Positions 7,864-15,819 are shown, numbered from the stretch's first letter. The stretch is 18,597 nt of DNA from Maribacter sp. (GCA_018679695.1 JAHHKH010000282.1:1-18597), one strand, 5' to 3'. Notes: generated by a model from the sequence alone, not told the origin. Translations and numbers: made by a program.

Positions 7864-9057
7864 ATGTTTAAAAAAATTGGTCCTGGAGTATTGGTTGCGG
7901 CAGCATTTATTGGCCCGGGTACCGTCACTGCTTGTACTTTGGCCGGAGTCGGCTTTGGTTATACCTTGTTATGGGCCATGTTGTTGTCTATTATTGCGAC
8001 CATCGTATTACAGGAAATGGCTGCAAGATTGGGAATAATAACCCAAAATGGTTTGGCAGATGCAATAAAAAATGAGTTAGGTACCCCTTGGATTCGAATG
8101 CTTTTGGTGGGTATTGTACTTGCTGCAATAGTTATTGGAAATGCGGCTTATGAAGCAGGTAACATTGGTGGTGCTACTTTGGGGATGAATGCCCTTTTTG
8201 GTGAGGAATATTCCGATATTTATCCTTTTATCATAGGGGGATTGGCATTTATTCTTCTTTACCTAGGTAATTACAAGGCATTGGAAAAGGTATTCGTGAC
8301 GTTGGTATTGATTATGAGTATTTCGTTCCTTTTGACAGCTATTGTAACCAAACCCAATATTATTGAAATATTGAAGGGTATGTTCTTGCCTACGGTTCCT
8401 GGGGACAGTATACTGATGATCATCGCTTTGGTCGGGACTACCGTTGTGCCCTATAATCTATTTCTACATGCCTCATTGGTTAGTGAAAAATGGAAAACCA
8501 AAGAAGATTTACAAACGGCGAGAAAGGATACCATTATCTCAATTGCCTTAGGCGGTATTGTTTCAATGGCAATTGTCATTGCCGCCGCTGCCATACCAGG
8601 AGAAGAGATTACCAATGTAATGGATCTTGCTAGGGGATTGGAACCCCTATATGGCGATAGTGCTAAATACTTCATGGGAATTGGATTGTTTGCTGCCGGT
8701 GTCACTTCTGCAATAACCGCACCCTTGGCAGCGGCCTATGTGGCAAGCAGTTGTTTCGGTTGGAAGGTTGGTCTGAAAGATTTTAAATTCAGGATAGTTT
8801 GGATGATTATTTTAGGATTGGGAATATTTTTTCTTTCCTTCGATATCAAACCTATAGAGATTATCAAATTTGCACAAGTGGCCAATGGTATTTTGCTCCC
8901 GGTAATTGCTATTTTTCTTTTATGGATCGTCAATAAAGTATCGGTTATGGGCAAATACAGAAACACTAAATTTCAGAATATTCTGGGATTTTTGATCATT
9001 GTATTGGTGATTGTATTGGGAGCGAAAAGCATATTAAAGGTAATAGGACTATTTTAA
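7864..9057 (+). CDS. Nramp-family (LeuT-fold) transporter lacking the metal-binding residues, YcsG-like
   Basis: This 397-residue inner-membrane protein has about 11 hydrophobic segments. The Nramp fold is clear from GPGVLVAAAFIGPGT (6-20), FGYTLLWAMLLS (31-42), QEMAARLGIIT (50-60) and VVPYNLFLHASLV (194-206). In canonical Nramp metal importers helix 1 carries DPGN and helix 6 carries A-x-x-M-P-H. Here helix 1 reads GPGT (17-20) and helix 6 reads T-T-V-V-P-Y (192-197), so the Asp, Asn, Ala and Met ligands are Gly17, Thr20, Thr192 and Val195, and the His is Tyr197. Divalent metal transport is therefore unlikely. It is followed immediately by pxpA, as B. subtilis ycsG (an Nramp relative) sits beside ycsF. 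Import of 5-oxoproline or another organic solute is a reasonable inference but unproven. Confidence 0.88.
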   Translation: MFKKIGPGVLVAAAFIGPGTVTACTLAGVGFGYTLLWAMLLSIIATIVLQEMAARLGIITQNGLADAIKNELGTPWIRMLLVGIVLAAIVIGNAAYEAGNIGGATLGMNALFGEEYSDIYPFIIGGLAFILLYLGNYKALEKVFVTLVLIMSISFLLTAIVTKPNIIEILKGMFLPTVPGDSILMIIALVGTTVVPYNLFLHASLVSEKWKTKEDLQTARKDTIISIALGGIVSMAIVIAAAAIPGEEITNVMDLARGLEPLYGDSAKYFMGIGLFAAGVTSAITAPLAAAYVASSCFGWKVGLKDFKFRIVWMIILGLGIFFLSFDIKPIEIIKFAQVANGILLPVIAIFLLWIVNKVSVMGKYRNTKFQNILGFLIIVLVIVLGAKSILKVIGLF

Positions 9058-9801
9058 ATGGAAGGAAAATTTATTGATATCAATTGTGATGTGGGAGAGG
9101 GTATGGGCAATGAAGCTGAATTACTGCCTTTGATATCTTCATGTAACATAGCTTGTGGTGGACACGCAGGGGATGATGAGACAATGGCCCAAGTCATACA
9201 ATTAGCCAAAAAATACGATATTAAGCCGGGAGCCCACCCTTCTTATCCCGATACCAAAAATTTTGGGAGATCTACAATGGAAATCGAGCCAGAGGCTTTT
9301 GTTGAAAGTATAAGGGCACAAATAAATCGATTGGAGAATATTCTGGATCATGAAGGGGTTTCACTTCACCACATTAAACCCCATGGTGCTTTGTACAATG
9401 ATCTTGCAAAAAATGAGGCATTGGCCGATTTGTTTTTGGAGGTGGTTACCCCATATAAAAAGGGAACCATTCTTTATGTACCGCCCAATTCGGTCATAGC
9501 CGAAAAAGCGGTTCATCAAGGCTTTCATGTAAAATATGAGGCTTTCGCCGATAGAAGTTATAACGAAGACCTAAGTCTGGTTTCGCGAAAGTTGCCAAAT
9601 GCAGTTCTAAATGAGCCGCAGCAAGTTTTGGATCATTTGGTAAAAATGGTAATCGAAAATAAGGTCATGACAATCAATGGCAGGGAAACCAATATTAATG
9701 CACAGACGTATTGTATACATGGCGATACACCCGGTGCATTGCGAATATTAATGTACCTTTCCAAAGAATTGCCAAAAAAACATATCTATATAAAAAAGTG
9801 A
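9058..9801 (+). CDS. pxpA: 5-oxoprolinase subunit A (LamB/YcsF family)
   Basis: This 247-residue cytoplasmic protein is the PxpA subunit of the ATP-dependent 5-oxoprolinase, which opens 5-oxoproline to L-glutamate together with PxpB and PxpC. Family motifs are all present: IDINCDVGEG (6-15), NIACGGHAGDDETM (30-43), KPGAHPSYPD (56-65), then HHIKPHGALYND near residues 104-115 and CIHGDTPGA near 219-227. The polar Asp/His/Glu cluster matches the proposed active site of the LamB/YcsF fold. Length is normal (about 245-255). The ATG directly follows the Nramp stop codon (TAA then ATG), and its TGA stop overlaps the GTG start of pxpB, which indicates translational coupling. The first family name, LamB, comes from the Aspergillus lactam-utilisation locus and is unrelated to maltoporin. 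Confidence 0.96.
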   Translation: MEGKFIDINCDVGEGMGNEAELLPLISSCNIACGGHAGDDETMAQVIQLAKKYDIKPGAHPSYPDTKNFGRSTMEIEPEAFVESIRAQINRLENILDHEGVSLHHIKPHGALYNDLAKNEALADLFLEVVTPYKKGTILYVPPNSVIAEKAVHQGFHVKYEAFADRSYNEDLSLVSRKLPNAVLNEPQQVLDHLVKMVIENKVMTINGRETNINAQTYCIHGDTPGALRILMYLSKELPKKHIYIKK

Positions 9802-10535
9802 TTGATCATCCCATTTCTATACGACCGTTTGGCGTACATGCTATCTTGATGGAATGGCCCATCAAGGTAGATGAGGCTATTCTTGAGGACATTCTTCAGT
9901 ATAGCTCATACTTAAAATTGGAATGTCTTGATACCAAGGACTGGGAACTGGTACCTGCTTATAATTCACTGACCTTGATCCAAAGAAATAAGAGCATTGT
10001 ATTTGAGCCCTTCAAAGTGCAATTGCAAACTTGGTATAAGGAAAGAAAGGAATCTGTTAAATCGGACAAATACCTATGGAAACTACCTGTATGCTATGAT
10101 TTGGATTTCGCTATTGATCTAGAGGAAGTTGCCCAAACCTTGAAAGTTTCCGTTGCAGAAGTGATCCATTTGCATACTTCCCATGTTTATACGGTTTTCG
10201 GAATAGGATTTTTACCTGGTTTCATGTATTTAGGAGGTTTGCCAGAAGCCCTGGAAGTTCCCAGAAGAGCTGAGGTGAGGCAGAAAGTTGAGAAAGGTGC
10301 TGTGGGACTGGCTGCTAAACAAACGGGTATTTATCCACAGGAATCCCCGGGTGGATGGCATATTATTGGTAATTGCTCCGTACCTATTTTCGATGCAAAA
10401 AGAGAAGAACCTTGTTTGGTGAATGTGGGTGATAAAATACAGTTTTATTCAATTTCAAGGGCAGAATACAAACTACACAAGATTGAAGGCGAAGTGGGAA
10501 TATATCAATTTGAAAAAATAAAGTTGGATGCTTAA
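9798..10535 (+). CDS. pxpB: 5-oxoprolinase subunit B (KipI family)
   Basis: This is a 245-residue PxpB. The open frame reaches back to an ATG at 9711, but that would overlap pxpA by about 90 bp and add residues with no family counterpart. The GTG at 9798, overlapping the pxpA stop as GTGA, starts the conserved N-terminus (IDHPISIRPFGVHAILMEWP). Counted from that start, KipI-family motifs are GIGFLPGFMYLGGL (135-148), PRRAEV (155-160) and GAVGLAAKQTGIYP followed by SPGGWHIIG (167-191). PxpB and PxpC together resemble the two halves of allophanate/urea carboxylase-type CT domains and assist ATP-dependent ring opening. In B. subtilis the homologue KipI also inhibits the sporulation kinase KinA, which is irrelevant in this lineage. 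The stop overlaps the start of pxpC by 8 bp. Confidence 0.93.
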   Translation: MIDHPISIRPFGVHAILMEWPIKVDEAILEDILQYSSYLKLECLDTKDWELVPAYNSLTLIQRNKSIVFEPFKVQLQTWYKERKESVKSDKYLWKLPVCYDLDFAIDLEEVAQTLKVSVAEVIHLHTSHVYTVFGIGFLPGFMYLGGLPEALEVPRRAEVRQKVEKGAVGLAAKQTGIYPQESPGGWHIIGNCSVPIFDAKREEPCLVNVGDKIQFYSISRAEYKLHKIEGEVGIYQFEKIKLDA

Positions 10536-11367
10536 ACTTCTCAAATCTGGGTTTTACACCACGCTTCAGGATGAGGGTCGTTTCGGGTATCGTCATAATG
10601 GAGTGCCTGTTTCTGGGGTAATGGATATTTGGGTAGTTCAAAATGCCAATAGACTCCTGGAAAATGATAAAAATGCTGCTGTTTTGGAAATCACGATGAC
10701 TGGACCCACCCTGCAGTTCGAACAGGAAACCTTCATTGTTCTAGCTGGGGCCGAAATGTCAGCAACTTTAAACAACCAACCTATATCCAATTATAAAGTT
10801 TATCAAGTGGGCGCAGGTGATATTCTTTCATATGGTAGATTGGTCCAGGGTTTTAGGGGCTATTTAGCGATAAAGAACGGTTTTAAGTCGAAAATCATCT
10901 TAGGAAGTAGATCACAATACTTCCCAATTACTACTTCAGGGAGTCTAAAGGATAATGATGAATTGGAATACGATGAAGTTAGCATTTTCAATCCTAAAAT
11001 ATTGGAACTTCAAACAGTTTCATTAGTTGACGAGATCGTTCTTGAGGTGACAAAAGGACCCGAATATGAATTGTTGGACGATATGCATTTGGAAAAACTT
11101 TTTTTCAAAGAGTTTGCCGTAGCTAAGGAATATAGCAGAATGGGCTATCAGTTTGAAGAAAAAATCCAAGGACATAAAATATCCATGCTCACTTCTGCGA
11201 CACTTCCAGGAACGGTACAAATAACACCCGCTGGGAAATTGATTGTACTTATGAAAGACGGTCAAACTACAGGTGGTTATCCGAGAATACTTCAATTATC
11301 CGATAAGGCCATCTGCATTTTGGCGCAAAAGAAATTTGGGGATAAGATTTCTTTTAAATTGGTTTAG
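10528..11367 (+). CDS. pxpC: 5-oxoprolinase subunit C (KipA, carboxyltransferase-like)
   Basis: This is a 279-residue PxpC, somewhat shorter than E. coli PxpC (about 310) and B. subtilis KipA (about 335). The N-terminus shows the family signature TTLQDEGRFGYRHNGVPVSG (11-30), then MD, followed by AAVLEITMTGPTLQF (50-64) and FIVLAGAEM. The C-terminus has the typical LPGTVQITPAGKLIVLMKDG block near residues 228-247 followed by TTGGYPRI. It is predicted to form the PxpBC heteromer that works with PxpA. The ATG at 10528 lies inside the end of pxpB (8-bp overlap), so expression should be coupled. Its TAG stop overlaps the stop codon of the convergent nitroreductase gene, leaving no room for a dedicated terminator. 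Confidence 0.94.
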   Translation: MLKLLKSGFYTTLQDEGRFGYRHNGVPVSGVMDIWVVQNANRLLENDKNAAVLEITMTGPTLQFEQETFIVLAGAEMSATLNNQPISNYKVYQVGAGDILSYGRLVQGFRGYLAIKNGFKSKIILGSRSQYFPITTSGSLKDNDELEYDEVSIFNPKILELQTVSLVDEIVLEVTKGPEYELLDDMHLEKLFFKEFAVAKEYSRMGYQFEEKIQGHKISMLTSATLPGTVQITPAGKLIVLMKDGQTTGGYPRILQLSDKAICILAQKKFGDKISFKLV

Positions 11368-12092
11368 ACTTTTTTATAAACATCTTCAAAAGGTACTCTG
11401 AAACGAGGGCCATAAACACCTTTTTCATCACGAACCCCACAACCAATTACCATATTTATTTCTGCTCCTCGGGGCAAGCCCAGAACTTTCTTGATCATTA
11501 AGGTATCGCTGCCTTCCATTGGGCAAGTGTCATAGCCAATGGCCGCCATACTGATCATGAAATTTTGAGCGGCCAATCCCGCGCTTTTATGGGCTACTAT
11601 TCGCATATCGGAATTACGAACTTGTCTATAAATGGGTCTGAATACACCAACTATTTGAAAGAAGCAATACTTGATGCCTCCTATTATTCCCAAAAAGTCG
11701 GTATATAAGGTCGGGATCAATTTCTTATAGTAGTTCAGTGCAAACTTCTCTCGTTGGGTATATTGGTCTAAGGGTTTGTCAGCAAAACTTACCTGTAAAA
11801 AATCCAAATTGGCCTTTGCCCGTTTCTTCCAGAGATCTTTTCTTGTTACGACCACCACCAATTGTTTGGCTGTTTTCGCTGCAGGTTGGTCAAAACATGC
11901 TTTTGAAATTGTCGCTAATTTTCCGCTATTGGTCACATGATAAAACTCCCATAGTTGTAGATTACTGCTTGTAGGTGCCAGGGATGCGTTAAGCAGACAT
12001 TGGCGGACTTTGGCATCATCTAACTCAACATTATCTTTGTACATGCGGACAGAGCGCCTGTAATGAATAGCTTCGGTAACTGTTTTTTCCAT
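11364..12092 (-). CDS. Nitroreductase-family FMN-dependent oxidoreductase
   Basis: This 242-residue protein has the nitroreductase fold. The FMN-phosphate motif HYRRSVRMY is at residues 10-18, followed by NASLAPTSSNLQLWEFYHV (35-53), the conserved APTSSN segment contacting FMN. The core strand KQLVVVVTRKD is at 76-86, AGLAAQNFMISMAAIGYDTCPMEG (171-194) is the conserved helix and dimer region, and INMVIGCGVRD (212-222) closes the domain. It would reduce nitro groups, quinones, enones or similar compounds with NAD(P)H. The segment about 105-160 is longer and more hydrophobic than in NfsB-type enzymes, so the natural substrate is unclear. The gene starts 4 bp after the aldehyde dehydrogenase stop on the same strand, so the two are almost certainly co-transcribed, perhaps for detoxification of reactive carbonyls or enals (inference). 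Its stop overlaps that of pxpC. Confidence 0.9.
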   Translation of the reverse strand: MEKTVTEAIHYRRSVRMYKDNVELDDAKVRQCLLNASLAPTSSNLQLWEFYHVTNSGKLATISKACFDQPAAKTAKQLVVVVTRKDLWKKRAKANLDFLQVSFADKPLDQYTQREKFALNYYKKLIPTLYTDFLGIIGGIKYCFFQIVGVFRPIYRQVRNSDMRIVAHKSAGLAAQNFMISMAAIGYDTCPMEGSDTLMIKKVLGLPRGAEINMVIGCGVRDEKGVYGPRFRVPFEDVYKKV

Positions 12093-12096
12093 TTCG

Positions 12097-13461
12097 CTAA
12101 AATAGGTGTTTAACCTTCTTAACCAAATTCATTGGTATTTTATAAGGAGGATATCGCAATGGTGCATCCATCCAATTTGCCTTTTTTATTATCGACTTTC
12201 GATGGGAAAAGATATCGAAAGAAGTCTTTCCATGATAAGCCCCGATACCACTGGCTCCGACCCCGCCAAAAGGTAATTTCTTGTTCGAGATTTGGATGAC
12301 CGAATCGTTTATGGCACCACCACCAAAACTATAGGTGTTGACGATTTTTTTCTGGAACTTTTTATTGTTCGAAAAAATATAGGTAGCCAATGGTTTTCCG
12401 TAATGCATGATATGTTTATGAATATCAGCTTCTGTTTCGTAAGCGATGACAGGCAGAATAGGACCAAATATTTCACCTTGCATTAGTTTGCTGTCCAGTT
12501 TTGGTTCATTCACTAATGTGGGGGAGAGGTAATTATCCTCGTCATTGAACTTGCCTCCGAAAATAATTTCTTCCCCTTCAAGCATCGCTTTTAACTTTTT
12601 ATAATGACCTTGATTTACCGTTCTTGCAAAATCCGGTGACGATTCCATGTTATCACCATAGCCTTTGGTAATACTCTTTTTTAAAGACTCGATCAGCTTT
12701 TCTTTTACACTTTTATGAACAAGTATATAGTCCGAAGCGAGACAGGTTTGACCGGCATTGATAAACTTTCCCCAAACAATCCGTTTTGCCGCCAGTGCAA
12801 TGGAAGCTGTTTCATCGACTATACAAGGGTTTTTTCCTCCCAACTCTAATGTAACCGGCGTCAAATGCTTCGCTGCGCTCTCATAGACAATTTTTCCTAC
12901 TCGCGTACCTCCCGTAAAGAAAATATAATCCCATTGTTGGGCCAATAACTTTTGGGATTCTTCGACACCTCCCTCAACAACGGTAACATGTTCTGCAGTA
13001 AAAACGGCGGTCACGATTTCTGATATGATCTTGGCTGTATTTGGTGTGACTTCCGATGGTTTTATGACTGCGGTATTACCTGCTGCGATTGCTCCTATTA
13101 AGGGTGCAAATGCCAAATGAAAAGGATAGTTCCACGGTGCAATGATGAGAACCGCGCCATACGGTTCTTTATAGATCCAATCTGAAGAGGGCCAATTAAT
13201 TAGTGCAGTTGATTTTCGCTCAGGCCGTGCCCATAAATCGATGTTTCTCAATACATGTTTTAGTTCGGCCAGCACAAACTGTGTTTCAAATGCCAAGGTT
13301 TCAAATTTCGGTTTTTTAAAATCCTTATAAATAGCAGCTGCAATTTCATCTTCACGGGAAATAATCTCATTTTGTAGTTTTTTCAGGGCTTTTTTCCGAA
13401 ATTTAATATCCTTGGTCTGCTGCGTTGCAAAAAAATCGCGCTGCTTTTGTAATAATTCCAT
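12097..13461 (-). CDS. Aldehyde dehydrogenase, ALDH3-like
   Basis: This is a 454-residue NAD(P)-dependent aldehyde dehydrogenase that oxidises aldehydes to acids. I start it at the ATG complementary to 13459-13461 (MELLQKQRDFFATQ); three codons of open frame upstream would need a TTG. Key residues with this numbering: Asn111 in IIAPWNYPF, Lys134 in VIKPSE, the FTGGTRVG nucleotide loop (182-189), Glu206 in TLELGGKNP and nucleophile Cys240 in NAGQTCLASDYI. EIFGPILPV and the PFGGVGASGIGAYHGK block are also present. The short length, the PYGAVLIIAPWNYPF wording and the hydrophobic/basic C-terminal end place it with class 3 (fatty aldehyde-type) enzymes. The C-terminal NLVKKVKHLF could be membrane-peripheral. 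It is followed 4 bp later by the nitroreductase gene. Confidence 0.95.
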   Translation of the reverse strand: MELLQKQRDFFATQQTKDIKFRKKALKKLQNEIISREDEIAAAIYKDFKKPKFETLAFETQFVLAELKHVLRNIDLWARPERKSTALINWPSSDWIYKEPYGAVLIIAPWNYPFHLAFAPLIGAIAAGNTAVIKPSEVTPNTAKIISEIVTAVFTAEHVTVVEGGVEESQKLLAQQWDYIFFTGGTRVGKIVYESAAKHLTPVTLELGGKNPCIVDETASIALAAKRIVWGKFINAGQTCLASDYILVHKSVKEKLIESLKKSITKGYGDNMESSPDFARTVNQGHYKKLKAMLEGEEIIFGGKFNDEDNYLSPTLVNEPKLDSKLMQGEIFGPILPVIAYETEADIHKHIMHYGKPLATYIFSNNKKFQKKIVNTYSFGGGAINDSVIQISNKKLPFGGVGASGIGAYHGKTSFDIFSHRKSIIKKANWMDAPLRYPPYKIPMNLVKKVKHLF

Positions 13462-14082
13462 AGCATTCAATTGAAATAAAAAATATCCCCAATGTAATCA
13501 TTTTGGCGATATCATAAACTAGGTCTTTTGATGTTCATGAATGCATCGGGCTTGGCACTTTTTGCCTATAAAGACCCTAATGTCAAATGTGAGAACAATG
13601 TTGGCGTATCAAAAAAGACCTTGTCCGCATATATTCCTAGGGCAATATTCCTTGTTGTTTCGGTAAGTTCTTTTAGAATTATAGTATTACCTGTTTCCTA
13701 AAAACCAAGGTATTTCCCTAGATTAAGGCATTGTTTTCCGGTGAATTGCACAGTCACGGGGCCTACTCGCTGATGAGGGGAATCCAACCTAAAATCAACC
13801 TCGCTGACTTACCAAGTTGCATCGGTTGCAGGGTCATAAATGGCGTGTGCTATGGCAAATTTTTAAGAGCAGCAGAAACCCCAGCATTATTCGCGCCATG
13901 AAAAGCACTGGATATGGTATAAAAAGAGGGCTTAAAGCATTGATAAACAAAGCTTTGAATAAATAATCACACCCTTGGATTTAGAGCAACATTAAATGTT
14001 AAAAAAATGCCATTAACGAAACAATTATATTTGATTGATGAATTATATACAATAGCCTTAACCAAAGACAATATCTTTCTTA
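13462..14082. other. Gene-free divergent gap of 621 bp with unexplained short ORFs
   Basis: This separates the leftward aldehyde dehydrogenase gene from the rightward ilvD. Three short plus-strand ORFs can be read. The first, at 13531-13701 (56 aa), contains SKKTLSAYIPRAIFLVVS, which faintly recalls the conserved loop-helix of amino acid permeases. The second is at 13773-13901 (42 aa, MRGIQPKINLADLPSCIGC...). The third, at 13898-13966 (22 aa, MKSTGYGIKRGLKALINKAL and two more residues), overlaps the second as ATGA and is strongly basic. None has a recognisable ribosome binding site or secure family match, so they may be remnants of a decayed gene or chance. The part from 13740 to 13860 looks less AT-rich than typical spacer DNA. 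No tRNA or clear terminator was seen. Confidence 0.4.
14026..14033 (+). promoter_or_regulatory. Candidate -7 element of the ilv operon promoter
   Basis: TATATTTG at 14026-14033 is an exact match to the Bacteroidota housekeeping -7 consensus TAnnTTTG. A transcript would start near 14040, leaving a leader of about 40 bases before the ilvD ATG. No good TTG or TTTG lies 19-23 bp upstream; the nearest is the weak TGTT at 13997-14000. The call therefore depends on the -7 match and the position. Confidence 0.4.
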
Positions 14083-15759
14083 ATGGAATTGAATAAGTAC
14101 AGTAAAAATGTAACACAGGACCCAACCCAACCGGCAGCACAAGCCATGTTGTATGCCATCGGTTTTAAGGATGAGGATTTTAATAAGCCTTTGGTAGGTA
14201 TTGCAAGTACTGGATATGAAGGGAACCCTTGCAATATGCACTTGAATGATTTGGCCAAATTGGTTAAAGAAGGGGTTAATGCCAAAGAAACCGTGGGTCT
14301 TATTTTTAATACCATCGGAATTAGTGATGGTATTTCAATGGGGACGCCTGGAATGCGTTTTTCATTACCATCAAGGGATATTATTGCCGACTCTATGGAA
14401 ACTGTGGTCCAAGGAATGTCCTATGACGCCCTGGTGACTGTTGTTGGTTGTGATAAAAATATGCCGGGAGCTTTAATGGCCATGCTACGTTTAAATCGTC
14501 CTGCTATTTTGGTGTATGGAGGTACAATTGCATCGGGCTGCCATAATAATAAAAAACTCGATATAGTTTCGGCTTTTGAGGCATGGGGAGAGAAAGTAGC
14601 AGGGACTATGAAGGAGGATGAGTTTAAATGTATTATTAAAAAATCAATCCCTGGTGCAGGTGCCTGTGGTGGTATGTATACTGCAAACACTATGGCTTCG
14701 GCAATTGAGGCATTAGGAATGTCATTGCCTTACAATTCCTCAAATCCGGCTATCAGTGAAAATAAGCAAGCGGAGTGTATAGCTGCCGGTCAACAAATGC
14801 GTCTTTTAATCGAAAAGGATATAAAACCCCTGGACATCGTTACCCGCAAGTCTTTGGAAAATGCCATTCGCCTGGTGACTATCATGGGGGGATCGACCAA
14901 CGCTGTACTACATTTCTTGGCAATAGCCAGAGCTGCCGATATAGAATTTACACTTAAGGATTTTCAACATATTAGTGATACAACCCCATTTATTGCAGAC
15001 CTTAAACCTAGTGGCAAATATTTGATGGAAGATGTGCATCGTATTGGGGGAATCCCCGCGGTATTGAAATATTTGTTGGAGAACGGACTATTGCATGGTG
15101 ATTGTTTAACGGTCACAGGGAAAACCTTGGCGGAGAATTTGGAGAATGTTCCTGACTTAGTTGAAGGGCAGGATGTTATCATGCCTTTGGAGAACCCCAT
15201 TAAAGCCACTGGGCATTTGCGTATGCTTTACGGTAACCTTGCACAAAACGGTTCTGTGGCTAAAATAACAGGTAAAGAGGGGTTATTATTCAAGGGGTCA
15301 GCCAAGGTTTTCGATAGCGAATTTGATGCCAACGATGGCATTCGTACGGGGCTGGTGAAAAAAGGTGATGTGGTGGTTATTCGCTACGAAGGACCCAAAG
15401 GAGGACCTGGCATGCCAGAAATGTTGAAACCAACTGCAGCCATTATGGGTGCTGGCCTGGGTAAAGATGTAGCGTTGATTACCGATGGTCGTTTCTCGGG
15501 TGGAACCCATGGTTTTGTAGTAGGTCATATTTCCCCTGAGGCCCAGGAAGGTGGTGTTATTGGACTGGTCAAGGATGGGGATATTATATCCATAGATGCA
15601 GAAACCAATTCAATTAATGTACTGGTTTCCGATGAGGAGCTTACAAGACGTAAGGAAGAATGGGTACAACCAGAACTGAAATTTAAAAAAGGAGTGTTAT
15701 ATAAATATGCACGTTCCGTTTCTTCCGCTGCACAGGGTTGTGTGACCGATGAATTTTAA
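14083..15759 (+). CDS. ilvD: Dihydroxy-acid dehydratase
   Basis: This 558-residue enzyme dehydrates 2,3-dihydroxy-isovalerate and 2,3-dihydroxy-3-methylvalerate to the 2-oxo acids that are the last precursors of valine and isoleucine. The three Fe-S ligand cysteines expected in the family are present: Cys50 in GNPCNMHL, Cys123 in VGCDKNMPG and Cys195 in GAGACGGMYTANTM. Lys125 next to Cys123 is the usual metal-site lysine. The C-terminal TDGRFSGGTHGFVVGHISPEA block carries the conserved active-site Ser region, and YEGPKGGPGMPEML is intact. Length is normal for the family (about 555-570). The ATG at 14083 has no strong Shine-Dalgarno sequence, which is usual in this phylum. It is the first gene of the ilvD-ilvB-ilvN-ilvC cluster, 88 bp before ilvB. 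Confidence 0.97.
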   Translation: MELNKYSKNVTQDPTQPAAQAMLYAIGFKDEDFNKPLVGIASTGYEGNPCNMHLNDLAKLVKEGVNAKETVGLIFNTIGISDGISMGTPGMRFSLPSRDIIADSMETVVQGMSYDALVTVVGCDKNMPGALMAMLRLNRPAILVYGGTIASGCHNNKKLDIVSAFEAWGEKVAGTMKEDEFKCIIKKSIPGAGACGGMYTANTMASAIEALGMSLPYNSSNPAISENKQAECIAAGQQMRLLIEKDIKPLDIVTRKSLENAIRLVTIMGGSTNAVLHFLAIARAADIEFTLKDFQHISDTTPFIADLKPSGKYLMEDVHRIGGIPAVLKYLLENGLLHGDCLTVTGKTLAENLENVPDLVEGQDVIMPLENPIKATGHLRMLYGNLAQNGSVAKITGKEGLLFKGSAKVFDSEFDANDGIRTGLVKKGDVVVIRYEGPKGGPGMPEMLKPTAAIMGAGLGKDVALITDGRFSGGTHGFVVGHISPEAQEGGVIGLVKDGDIISIDAETNSINVLVSDEELTRRKEEWVQPELKFKKGVLYKYARSVSSAAQGCVTDEF

Positions 15760-15803
15760 CAAAATGTGTATAATTGGTTTATCCTACAGGGTAGAACCAA
15801 ATG

Positions 15804-15819
15804 GCAGAGAGGTCTCTGC
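15804..15819. promoter_or_regulatory. Perfect 16-bp palindrome between ilvD and ilvB
   Basis: GCAGAGA (15804-15810) and TCTCTGC (15813-15819) are exact reverse complements around GG. As DNA this is a dyad that could bind a dimeric regulator. As RNA it forms a six-pair stem with an AGGT loop. No T-tract follows, so it is not a standard terminator. It lies 28 bp before the ilvB ATG. A second small dyad, CTAC/GTAG, lies just upstream around 15784-15794. Confidence 0.5.

Noticed and set aside
9711..9797. Extended start of pxpB at ATG 9711
   Set aside because: This stretch is the end of pxpA read in another frame, and the conserved PxpB N-terminus begins at GTG 9798.
14007..14096. 29-residue Leu/Ile-rich ORF overlapping the ilvD start, considered as an attenuation leader peptide
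   Set aside because: It spans the candidate -7 element, so it would not be fully transcribed from it. It runs into ilvD and no terminator/antiterminator pair follows.
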